Shown here piece by piece: positions 6,688 through 13,702 of a stretch of 15,893 nt of DNA. The notes beneath the pieces were generated by a model. That model was not told the DNA's origin. It did not search any database and saw only the letters and a list, made by a program, of their open reading frames with translations. A program made the translations under genes and the position numbers. Positions within the stretch are counted from its first letter, which is position 1, and every line of letters begins with the position of its first letter. Source of the stretch: Flavobacteriales bacterium UBA5692 (lineage in GTDB: Bacteria > Bacteroidota > Bacteroidia > Flavobacteriales_D > Sanyastnellaceae); assembly GCA_002420235.1 (NCBI GenBank), contig DIHQ01000081.1:1-15893 (forward strand), in the 5' to 3' direction.

Positions 6688-8370
6688 TCAGAATTGAAAA
6701 TATATGAAAGGCTGTACGCCGGATGACATCCCGGCGAATGCTAATGCAATCGCTGCAAATGTCACGGCCAGTTGTGCCCAAATGGGCGCATTGGCGAAGG
6801 CTATTCGGTAGGCATTTTTGATGCGTTCGGGAAGGCAGTGGATGGCCATTCCAGCAAACATGAGTCCTAATACGGGTGCATAACCTGATGCTATAGCCTC
6901 GAATGGACTGGACCAGAAGCCATGAAGGAGTTGATCGATCATGGCATTGGCCGTGAACCATTCATTCCAAATATCGTGTGGGGCATCTAAGGCATCCCAT
7001 GTGACGTGGCTACCTGATCTAAACCAGATTCTCGTCAGCGTGATGAAATGGAATGTTAGCAGTACGCCGACGGCTTGATGCCACCAGCGGGTATAACTTC
7101 CCCACGGACTGATTTTTCGCCACCCCTTGTAGGCTATAAGACCCAAGCCATTTAGTCCTCCCCAAAGAACGAAATTCCAGCTTGCACCATGCCACAGCCC
7201 ACCGAGAAGCATGGTCATCATCAGATTGATATTGATGCTGACCCGCTTTCGCACGTTAGGGAAGGCGAAGATGGCAGCGCCAGTGAGACAAACACCACTA
7301 AGTACGATGAGACGCACGCCCATATTGGGAGACATGAGAAGGACAAACCCAAGTAGGAAGGTCCCGCTTATGAAGGTAAACCACGAGGCCCCTCTGTTTC
7401 CACCCATGGGTATATAGAGGTAGTCTTTCAACCAGCTCGATAAACTGATGTGCCAGCGTTTCCAAAATTCGCCGACATTTCTTGCTTTGTAAGGTGATTT
7501 GAAATTGACCGGCAGGTGAAAACCCATGAGTAACGCAATTCCTATAGCCATATCTGTGTAACCGCTGAAGTCGGCGTACACCTGCAAACTGTATGCATAT
7601 AGTCCTATGAGATTTTCAAATCCACTGTAACTGCTTGGGTTGGCAAATACGCGATCCACGACGTTGATAGCGAGGTAATCCGCGAGCCAAACTTTCTTGA
7701 TTAGCCCGTTGAGGATCCAGAACAGTCCCATTCCAAATTCATGTCGACTAAGACGATAAGGTTGGTGGAGCTGAGGAATGAAGGATTTGGCGCGAACGAT
7801 GGGGCCTGCCACGAGTTGTGGAAAAAAGCTGACGAAAAACCCAAAGTCTAGCACGCTGTGTACGGGTTTCACTTCCTTTCGGTAAACGTCAATGGCGTAA
7901 GACATGGTTTGAAAGGTGTAGAATGAAATTCCGACGGGAAGGAGGATTTGCTCCATTCTGAATGTAGTTCCTAGATGAGCATTTGCCCATTGGCCCAATG
8001 CAGCATGCGGTTGACTCCAGTGCGAACCAAGCAGAGGTTGCAGTGCATCTGCTATAAAGTATGCGTATTTGAAGTACAGCAGCACACTCAGGTTAACAAT
8101 CAGGCTGAGCGCTAGCCAACATTTTCGCTGCCTTCCTTCGGAAATATTCATACGTCCGCCAATCCACCAATCGGATAGGGTGGAGAAGATTAAGATGGCA
8201 ACAAACGCACCGCTGGTTTTCCAGTAAAAGAACAAGCTTGCGAAACACAAATAAGCGTTGCGAATGCGAACCTGCTTTTCTGATGCTGCCATGCCCGCTA
8301 ACACAACCAGCATGAATGCCCAGAACGAGGAATTCAAAAACGTAAATGGTTGGGAAAGGGATTCGAGCAT
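6688..8370 (-). CDS. MBOAT-family membrane O-acyltransferase, AlgI-like
   Basis: Membrane-bound O-acyltransferases of the AlgI/PatA type move acyl groups, usually acetyl, across the inner membrane for transfer to an extracytoplasmic polymer. The 560-residue polytopic protein carries the family landmarks LLPVGISFYTFQTMSYAIDV (about 143-162), QLVAGPIVR, FWKRWHISLSSWLKDYLYIP (302-321, His307) and GGLWHGASWNFVLWGG (390-405), the last with the invariant His394. Between GGNRG (323-327) and the GLWHG segment are about 55 residues with two extra hydrophobic stretches, whereas classical AlgI has a short loop there. It is the last gene of a minus-strand operon, starting 5 bases after the SGNH gene upstream. 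The acceptor polymer is unknown. Alginate is not implied, as no other alginate genes are present. Confidence 0.95.
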   Translation of the reverse strand: MLESLSQPFTFLNSSFWAFMLVVLAGMAASEKQVRIRNAYLCFASLFFYWKTSGAFVAILIFSTLSDWWIGGRMNISEGRQRKCWLALSLIVNLSVLLYFKYAYFIADALQPLLGSHWSQPHAALGQWANAHLGTTFRMEQILLPVGISFYTFQTMSYAIDVYRKEVKPVHSVLDFGFFVSFFPQLVAGPIVRAKSFIPQLHQPYRLSRHEFGMGLFWILNGLIKKVWLADYLAINVVDRVFANPSSYSGFENLIGLYAYSLQVYADFSGYTDMAIGIALLMGFHLPVNFKSPYKARNVGEFWKRWHISLSSWLKDYLYIPMGGNRGASWFTFISGTFLLGFVLLMSPNMGVRLIVLSGVCLTGAAIFAFPNVRKRVSININLMMTMLLGGLWHGASWNFVLWGGLNGLGLIAYKGWRKISPWGSYTRWWHQAVGVLLTFHFITLTRIWFRSGSHVTWDALDAPHDIWNEWFTANAMIDQLLHGFWSSPFEAIASGYAPVLGLMFAGMAIHCLPERIKNAYRIAFANAPIWAQLAVTFAAIALAFAGMSSGVQPFIYFQF

Positions 8371-8375
8371 TGTGG

Positions 8376-9623
8376 TTATTGCACGGTGCCGACTTTATTT
8401 GAATGTGATGTCTTTAAAGTCTGGGAATACGAGTCCATCCAAGTTTCAAAAAGGACACTTGCTATGGCGCCATATCCCTCAGCCGTAAAGTGCATACCAT
8501 CTGCTTGCATGAGTCCATCTTCAACCCATTCTGACGTGAGGTTTGGACCGCCAAGGGCAGTAGTGAGGTCCAAGTAGGCCATTTCTTTGGCTTGGCTGTG
8601 CTGACGGAGCCAACGTCCGATGGCAGCGGAGGGTACTTCTAGTGATCTTTCATGGTGTACAGCCGGGGTATTGCCCAAAAGCAAGACGGCCGCACCCGAG
8701 CTGCTCAAGACTTCGGTTAGCTTTTCGTAATGATGGGCAAAAGCTTTCATGTTGAGGAGCTCCCCATCGACCGCATCATTAAGTCCGACGCCTACGAAGA
8801 TCAAATCCGGTTCAATTCGCTGAAACAGGTTTAACCAGCCGCTATGGGAAGCGGTATGCCGTATGCGGAGGCCATTGTGTCCCCATTCGTGCAGCGTAAT
8901 GTGCGCGAGGCTTGAGGAATTTCGGCCGTTCATACCGGCATACCATAATTCGGATTCATGAGGGGCTGAAAAAGATATAGCTAATGTGTCTGCAGGAAAT
9001 TCAAATTCCAATCTCCAACCGAGATCGCTAGGCAAGGGTGAACATGACTTGAGTGGTGCATTACCCATCCAACGCCATTGCCTAGGTTCAGCATTAGTCC
9101 AAATCTCGAGCGATGTGCAGGTAGTTCGGGAAGAATCTGGTAAGTAGCTGACGTGCTGGATAAAAGTTGAATCCACAGGATAAGCCAATAAACCAGTGGC
9201 GATGGGGGCGGATTCAAAAGGCGTTTGTCCGTTTCCACGGGTGCACTGTGCAGCCGTCCAGTTGCCTTCAAATTGCGTTCTAAAATGCGTCGGGGTATTG
9301 GTCTGTGCTATGCGGTACGGGAGGTGCATGCCTCTTGACAAAACCGCGTGAGGCGCCCAATTTGATAGGAATCGGCGCAATTCGTGTCCAATCCATCCCC
9401 CTTGTACATGGGAGCCGCCGATGTACAAAATGGTCAAATTGCCAGTACCGTGGAATTGGATGCTATCCATTGTTGTCCAGAGCCTATGGAATGCTTGTGA
9501 GGAGTCCGGGCATTCCCATCCGGAAGTCTCGACTTCGTTAATGGCAAGAGACGATGTGGCCTGGGCGTTACAACCGCATACGATGCTCAGCAATGCTGCA
9601 CTGAGTATGAGTTCAGGGTTCAT
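8376..9623 (-). CDS. Exported SGNH/GDSL-like esterase or acyltransferase
   Basis: The 415-residue protein has an N-terminal signal (ILSAALLSIVCGCNAQA). It could be cleaved by signal peptidase I near CNAQ or lipidated at Cys18. The SGNH blocks are visible: LYIGGSHVQGG with nucleophile Ser71, a block II-like glycine (YAGMNG, about 228-233), VGVGLNDA with Asn282, and ADGMHFT with Asp375 and His378. The GGSHVQGG form, rather than the usual GDS, is in my experience typical of SGNH proteins beside MBOAT genes in Bacteroidota. Between blocks I and II lies an insertion of about 100 residues that looks like a beta-rich accessory module. The start overlaps the upstream SGNH gene by 11 bases and MBOAT follows after 5 bases. 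It is therefore a likely periplasmic partner in O-acyl transfer or removal. Confidence 0.88.
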   Translation of the reverse strand: MNPELILSAALLSIVCGCNAQATSSLAINEVETSGWECPDSSQAFHRLWTTMDSIQFHGTGNLTILYIGGSHVQGGWIGHELRRFLSNWAPHAVLSRGMHLPYRIAQTNTPTHFRTQFEGNWTAAQCTRGNGQTPFESAPIATGLLAYPVDSTFIQHVSYLPDSSRTTCTSLEIWTNAEPRQWRWMGNAPLKSCSPLPSDLGWRLEFEFPADTLAISFSAPHESELWYAGMNGRNSSSLAHITLHEWGHNGLRIRHTASHSGWLNLFQRIEPDLIFVGVGLNDAVDGELLNMKAFAHHYEKLTEVLSSSGAAVLLLGNTPAVHHERSLEVPSAAIGRWLRQHSQAKEMAYLDLTTALGGPNLTSEWVEDGLMQADGMHFTAEGYGAIASVLFETWMDSYSQTLKTSHSNKVGTVQ

Positions 9624-11190
9624 GTACGAGTGTGCGTTCTACTTGTGTGTTTTGCCACAGTGTCCACTCGGCTTGAATGGATTGGCGGAATAGTTCAGCA
9701 ATTTGCTTAGCTCCGGATAGGGTAAAGTGAATGTGATCCGAGCTTGCAAGTGGAGGATCGGATTTCACCCATGCTGCCATGCTGCCTTCACCCCCCATCA
9801 CTTCAAACACATCCCAATACAAAGCATTGTTGGCCAAGACTGCTTCTTTTAAGGCATCTCGGATTAGTGTAAGTTGGGGATAGGTTTCCATCAACACGCC
9901 GGCTTTTTGGGCCATATCCGACGGTCCGATAACGATAATTGGTTTTTGGGGTAGAAGTGATTGAAACAAGCGAATCTGCGATGTGAACCAGTCGGCATAA
10001 CGCTGTGCAGCTTCAGTGTTTTCGATGTAGGGAACTACATTGCCGCCATATTGTAACATGATCAACTCCGTGCGGATGGCTCCGAGCTGGCGACTGAATT
10101 GCTTTCGGTCCAGTTGACGGAAAACCGTTCCGGAGCTGCCGCGCATGGCGAGGTTGTGCACAACAATGCCTGAATCGGCCCACATGCCAATGCCATTGAT
10201 TTCGGGGTAGCCCTTATCAAACTGTAATTCCAGCGATTCAAATGCCATCGAATCCAACGTATCGAGACGTAGGGAAAGGTGTTGAGCAAGGGTGTCGGGA
10301 TTGATTATGACTGAAATGGTTTCGGATTCGTTAATTGTCAGTTGCATAGTAGTTGGTTCGATGACCTTTCCCAAGGCGAGGTGCAATTGGTTGAATGCGC
10401 GATTGCGCTTGTAACCTCTTGGCTGGGGTTCAAACCTTAAAGTGGCTGCTGTTTTCATGGAATCAGATCGGACATTATCAGGCTGAGCATAGGCAGCCAT
10501 TAGACCGAAGCGATCGTGCTGAATGGTGGTGTCCCGCTTTCCAAAAAGCGCATACCTTCGCCAATCGCCGCTCCAAGATTGACGCATAGCCATGCTTGGA
10601 ACGGGGGAAAGTGGAGATAGAAATCCGGGGCCGCTACCACCCCAAATGGACTGCCAAGCATTCCGTAAATGGCCGGTGATTCGGTCACCTTCAATTTGGG
10701 AATCACCATAGTGGAGCACGTGAATTGCAGGTTTCCGTTTCGCAGCATTTAAGGCAGCAAAAAAATTTCCCAAGGCATCAAATGCTTGAGAATTTCCCAC
10801 GAGCTGCAGGTCCTTATGGAGAAAAGTATCGATGGCACCTCTGTCGTACTCCGAAACACGTTTCTCCGGTTCCATTCCTGTTGAGTATGCTGTGGACAAT
10901 TCTGGACGTTGGGAGCTTGCAACCGTGGCAGGTGTCGGAGGGGGGGATAGCAAATCGGCGGTTGAATCAACAGGGTTAATTTCCCTCACTGGAGCGGCGT
11001 ATCCTTCTAAAATCATCCGCGCTTCTATCGGGGACATGGTTGCCACAGGCTGAACTGACTCGGTCCATCGCGGCCAGTCGGAAAAGATGTTTCCATGGGA
11101 ATGTGGTCGTGCCATAAAGGCGCATATCCCCATCCAAACCGCTACAAAAAATATGATGGTTTTTCGAACGGGATGGAGGCTGTTACTCAT
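9613..11190 (-). CDS. Membrane-anchored SGNH/GDSL-like protein
   Basis: The 525-residue protein has one N-terminal membrane segment (TIIFFVAVWMGICAFM, about residues 11-26). A proline/serine-rich linker of about 100 residues follows, then an SGNH domain. That domain has block I HYGDSQIEGDRI (Ser164), GGSGPGF, block III-like LQYGGN (Asn384) and SSDHIHFT with Asp485 and His488. All four catalytic-type residues are present, so it is probably active. The start at 11190 gives a 4-base ATGA overlap with the upstream LysM gene; an upstream ATG at 11208 is less likely. It overlaps the next SGNH gene by 11 bases. The topology places the catalytic domain in the periplasm on a flexible tether, as expected of a transferase working with the MBOAT gene. 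Activity (transferase or esterase) is inference. Confidence 0.88.
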   Translation of the reverse strand: MSNSLHPVRKTIIFFVAVWMGICAFMARPHSHGNIFSDWPRWTESVQPVATMSPIEARMILEGYAAPVREINPVDSTADLLSPPPTPATVASSQRPELSTAYSTGMEPEKRVSEYDRGAIDTFLHKDLQLVGNSQAFDALGNFFAALNAAKRKPAIHVLHYGDSQIEGDRITGHLRNAWQSIWGGSGPGFLSPLSPVPSMAMRQSWSGDWRRYALFGKRDTTIQHDRFGLMAAYAQPDNVRSDSMKTAATLRFEPQPRGYKRNRAFNQLHLALGKVIEPTTMQLTINESETISVIINPDTLAQHLSLRLDTLDSMAFESLELQFDKGYPEINGIGMWADSGIVVHNLAMRGSSGTVFRQLDRKQFSRQLGAIRTELIMLQYGGNVVPYIENTEAAQRYADWFTSQIRLFQSLLPQKPIIVIGPSDMAQKAGVLMETYPQLTLIRDALKEAVLANNALYWDVFEVMGGEGSMAAWVKSDPPLASSDHIHFTLSGAKQIAELFRQSIQAEWTLWQNTQVERTLVHEP

Positions 11191-12407
11191 GGTTGAATCG
11201 GAATGCACAGGAATTCACCAATACGAATGTAATGGCTGATTTCATTGATTTCCGCAATCCATTCAGGAGTTGTTCCGGGGTACCTTTTTGAAATGTTCCA
11301 TAGTGTGTCACCGGACTTCACTTCGTGCATGTGACAAGTGTAAGCGATAGTATATGATGTTCCCTCAGCCTCTGCAATTATCTCCATCTCGCTGAGCGCT
11401 TCAGGGCTGATAGTGGTGCTTGATTCGGAACTGGTTTTCCATCGAGATGCAAGTGATTTGGGTAAGGTGAATTCGTAAGAATCCAAAGCAGAACAAGGTA
11501 ATTCAATGCCAGTCCACCACGGTAAAAATTGAGTGAGAACGCTTGCTGAAAGGTTATGTTGATCCATCAAATCTTGCCTTGAGAGTTTCCCAGTGCATGT
11601 TATTCGTTCCCATTTGCTGAGAACGTCAAGCCAATCCAGTTGATGGTTTTGGAGTTCCATATTGACCATCATACGACTGACGACTTTGAACATTGCTAAC
11701 CATTCATCGAGTTCTTTGTCTGCCCCCGGCTGTCCATTCCACCTTGTCGCAAAAGACATGCCTTTTAGATAAGCCACTAACGTCCGATGTGGATCGTTGG
11801 GGAAGCGTCGCTGAAGCTTCTCTAGTTGGTTAATTGCCAACTCAGTCGAAGTCGCTGGCACGCCGCGTTCGTCAATGGTATCGTCAATTGTCGCGCCAAG
11901 ATCAGTTGCATGGGAGTTTTTATTGTACCAGAGCCCAGTTCGCACGTTTCCATGTTTCGCGGACTGATTCCATCCTGAAGTCATCGCGGGAATCCAACGA
12001 AATGACAATGGTAGTGTAGTGGATGCCCAAACTTCATCGATGACGGAGCTATGCAGGTCATGAAGAGCATTCAACTGTATGAGTCTTTTTCCCCGCTCAG
12101 CTAAAAGCAATTGCATGCAACGATTTTCCATTTCTCGATTGGCACCCCACGGTTGTAATGCAACCTCTAAGGGGTCTAAGGCCGGCACTGCTTTTTTTAG
12201 CTTGGGTATTTTTCCGTAAGCAAGCGGTACTTCTCTTTCAAAAGTTGTGAAATCTTCCAGGGTGCAACGATTTTCAAACATCCGTTTCCAAGTTTCCAAT
12301 TCCATCTGCGCTTGGGTTTTACTCGGGAGGATTGTGCACACGGTAAACATTGAAAACACCAATTTGAGGCGAGAAGCGCAGTAGTGATTTGGCGTTTGAA
12401 AGGACAT
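11187..12407 (-). CDS. LysM protein with catalytically degenerate MltD-like transglycosylase domain
   Basis: The 406-residue protein has a signal peptide (LVFSMFTVCTILPSKTQAQ, about 16-34). A domain aligning with MltD-type lytic transglycosylases follows: LPLSFRWIPAMTSGWN (132-147), TGLW (157-160), then IDERGVPATSTELAINQLEKL (179-199). The C-terminal LysM domain is HEVKSGDTLWNISKRYPG onward (361-404). In active MltD the first segment reads LPLELALLPIVES. Here Thr143 stands at the catalytic glutamate, with no gap in the alignment. The domain probably binds glycan strands without cutting. It is the first gene of the four-gene O-acylation-type operon and overlaps the next gene by ATGA. LysM suggests peptidoglycan docking in the periplasm. 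No clear promoter was found upstream. Confidence 0.85.
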   Translation of the reverse strand: MSFQTPNHYCASRLKLVFSMFTVCTILPSKTQAQMELETWKRMFENRCTLEDFTTFEREVPLAYGKIPKLKKAVPALDPLEVALQPWGANREMENRCMQLLLAERGKRLIQLNALHDLHSSVIDEVWASTTLPLSFRWIPAMTSGWNQSAKHGNVRTGLWYNKNSHATDLGATIDDTIDERGVPATSTELAINQLEKLQRRFPNDPHRTLVAYLKGMSFATRWNGQPGADKELDEWLAMFKVVSRMMVNMELQNHQLDWLDVLSKWERITCTGKLSRQDLMDQHNLSASVLTQFLPWWTGIELPCSALDSYEFTLPKSLASRWKTSSESSTTISPEALSEMEIIAEAEGTSYTIAYTCHMHEVKSGDTLWNISKRYPGTTPEWIAEINEISHYIRIGEFLCIPIQP

Positions 12408-12511
12408 GCCTTAAAGGTATTTCATGATAGTTAATTGTCTTTGAATTGAATAAACCGGTGGACCTATTAGTTATATAACCAGATAAATAGATGTATTATT
12501 TCTATGAAACT

Positions 12512-12542
12512 TTTGATTTGAATTATCATTCTGCTATATTTG
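12512..12542 (+). promoter_or_regulatory. Strong Bacteroidota-type promoter
   Basis: TTTG (12512-12515) is followed after 19 bases by TATATTTG (12535-12542), an exact match to TAnnTTTG at canonical spacing. A second TTTG at 12517-12520 gives 14-base spacing and is less likely. Transcription should start near 12546-12549. It drives the structured leader and possibly the SRPBCC gene. The 140 bp between this promoter and the LysM start at 12407 are AT-rich and hold a perfect 10-bp palindrome, GTTATATAAC (12470-12479), that could be an operator. Nothing else is evident there. Confidence 0.75.
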
Positions 12543-12548
12543 AGTTAG

Positions 12549-12628
12549 GTCAATGAACTAAAAGTTCTAGGAGGACCTAGTTGTGAATCGTAGTGAAGCA
12601 TCTGCAACGGCAGGTGCTTCACTTTTTA
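12549..12628 (+). ncRNA. Candidate structured small RNA or terminator-attenuator leader
   Basis: Between a canonical promoter and a strong intrinsic terminator lie about 80 transcribed bases with no convincing gene. Three structures are visible. A GAACT/AGTTC stem (12555-12559 with 12563-12567) has a triloop. A CTAGG/CCTAG stem (12567-12571 with 12576-12580) has the loop AGGA. The terminator hairpin is at 12592-12623. AACTA (12556-12560) can also pair with TAGTT (12578-12582), so the first two stems can rearrange. The loop overlaps AGGAGGA (12569-12575), a full Shine-Dalgarno core that is rare in this phylum. It is 7 bases before a GTG (12583) that opens the frame continuing into the SRPBCC gene. 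This is either a free-standing sRNA or an attenuator controlling the gene downstream; sequence alone does not decide. I do not recognise an Rfam family. Confidence 0.55.
12592..12627 (+). terminator. Intrinsic terminator, 14-bp hairpin plus T-run
   Basis: Bases 12592-12605 pair with 12610-12623 over 14 pairs with a single G-U wobble and a 4-base loop (AACG). T residues run from 12623 to 12627. The tail is T-rich only on the plus strand, so the terminator acts on transcripts from the promoter at 12512-12542. It lies about 50 bases before the preferred start of the SRPBCC gene, an attenuator-like position. Confidence 0.8.
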
Positions 12629-12675
12629 CATCTACACATGAAGAACAATTAGCTCCGATATCCAGTTCTGGAATT

Positions 12676-13131
12676 ATGAAAATGCACAGATTGGAAACGG
12701 AACAATGGTTGTCTCTGAGCATCCAAAAGGCGTGGGATTTTTTTAGCATGCCAGAAAACTTGGATCGCATAACACCACCGGATATGTCGTTCGAGATTCT
12801 ATCCGGGGCTAGCGAAAGAACATTCGCAGGCCAAATCATAACATACAAAATCCGACCCCTCATGAACATACCAATGCGTTGGGTCACAGAGATTACGCAA
12901 TCAGAAGAAGGGAAGTACTTCATTGATGAGCAGCGATTTGGCCCTTACAAATTTTGGCATCACCTTCATCGATTCACGGAAAAGGACGGAGGGGTATTGA
13001 TGGAGGATACTTTACATTATGCTCTACCAGGTGGATTTTTTGGCGAACTGGGAGGAGGATTTGTACACAAAAAAGTAAGGAACATTTTCGAATTCCGGGA
13101 GCGGGAACTAAACCGGATTTTCCCGCATTAA
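12676..13131 (+). CDS. SRPBCC-superfamily (START-like) ligand-binding domain protein
   Basis: The 151-residue product from ATG 12676 is a single SRPBCC domain. It starts MKMHRLETEQWLSLSIQKAW, a typical first strand and helix, and contains FFSMPENLDRITPP (about 16-29), IITYKIRP, WVTEI, FIDEQRFGPYKFWHH and HYALPGGFFGELGGG. These match the 'polyketide cyclase/SRPBCC family' proteins widespread in Bacteroidota, which bind a hydrophobic ligand in a deep cavity. The ligand is unknown. A GTG at 12583 with a perfect Shine-Dalgarno sequence would add 31 residues. That extension crosses the terminator hairpin and has no counterpart in the domain, so I prefer 12676. Expression appears to require readthrough of the terminator or an unseen promoter. 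The stop is 3 bases from the convergent RNase H-like gene. Confidence 0.9.
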   Translation: MKMHRLETEQWLSLSIQKAWDFFSMPENLDRITPPDMSFEILSGASERTFAGQIITYKIRPLMNIPMRWVTEITQSEEGKYFIDEQRFGPYKFWHHLHRFTEKDGGVLMEDTLHYALPGGFFGELGGGFVHKKVRNIFEFRERELNRIFPH

Positions 13132-13134
13132 TGG

Positions 13135-13599
13135 TCAGTGGCACAGCACATTCGCTGCCCAAGCGGCCATGAGCAAATTTGGTTTCGCTTTGGCTTCGAA
13201 GCCTAAGGATGCAATATAACCTGCTGAAGCGTTGATTAATTTATTCGATGGGTACTGTGGGTCCGAATTGAAGTCCAAATCAATTTGTTTCACTCGGACA
13301 TCACATTCTGATAAAATCAAATTGGCTAACGCAACTGATCGCTCCGTTTCGCCCCATAGTTTCGTCCACAAATCTGAGATTTTCGGGACACGTTCTCGGC
13401 GGTAAATAACATGGGCTCCGTTGTTCAAGTATCGGAATACTACCGTGGTGACGTAAACCGTGTATCGCTTGTAGTTTTGGCTGTCGCATCCCACATGGAT
13501 ATCGACGTTTTGTTCTGAGCACATTGTTCCAATGTAGTTGCATACGTCATGTTCGACATGCCCTCCCATTACTTTAAACTTTCGGTCCTTCCGATGCAT
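13135..13599 (-). CDS. YkuK-type (DUF458) RNase H-like protein
   Basis: The 154-residue protein matches the DUF458/YkuK family, which has a ribonuclease H-like fold and no firmly established role. The first acidic strand is seen as DIHVGCDSQNYKRYTVYVTTVVF (about residues 33-55). Then come RRERVPKISDLWTKLWGETE, with conserved tryptophans and glutamates, and DLDFNSDPQYPSNKLI near residue 108, with further acidic residues. The C-terminal AGYIASLGFEAKAKPNLLMA is also characteristic. The acidic residues could coordinate metal ions as in RNase H, but this is inference. There is no signal peptide, so it is cytoplasmic. It is convergent to the SRPBCC gene. Upstream are about 100 bp without a gene, holding only a near-consensus -7 box (TAAATTAG on the minus strand, 13611-13604) and a short GGACG/CGTCC stem (13626-13638). 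Confidence 0.88.
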   Translation of the reverse strand: MHRKDRKFKVMGGHVEHDVCNYIGTMCSEQNVDIHVGCDSQNYKRYTVYVTTVVFRYLNNGAHVIYRRERVPKISDLWTKLWGETERSVALANLILSECDVRVKQIDLDFNSDPQYPSNKLINASAGYIASLGFEAKAKPNLLMAAWAANVLCH

Positions 13600-13702
13600 G
13601 CACCTAATTTAGAACTCAAAATGCAGGACGGAACGTCCAGCCATTAATTGTCTTCCGTTTTTGTTCACACCTTCGAAATGAGATTGAATGGCTCTCCTTT
13701 GG

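Noticed and set aside
12470..12479. Palindrome GTTATATAAC as a mapped operator
   Set aside because: Ten AT-rich bases in an AT-rich gap can arise by chance, and no regulator gene is adjacent. It is only mentioned with the promoter.
12549..12628. tmRNA or CsrA-binding RNA
   Set aside because: There is no tRNA-like acceptor end or tag-peptide frame. The GGA in a hairpin loop resembles a CsrA site, but CsrA is generally absent from Bacteroidota.
12583..12675. GTG start extending the SRPBCC protein by 31 residues
   Set aside because: Although preceded by AGGAGGA, the extension reads through the terminator hairpin and has no place in the SRPBCC fold, which begins at MKMHRL. I kept it as a finding, not as the gene start.
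13626..13638. GGACG-GAA-CGTCC hairpin between the metalloprotease and the YkuK-type gene
   Set aside because: Five pairs only and no proper T-run on either strand (TGCATTTTG on the minus strand). It may be a weak terminator of the protease gene, but I cannot support it.
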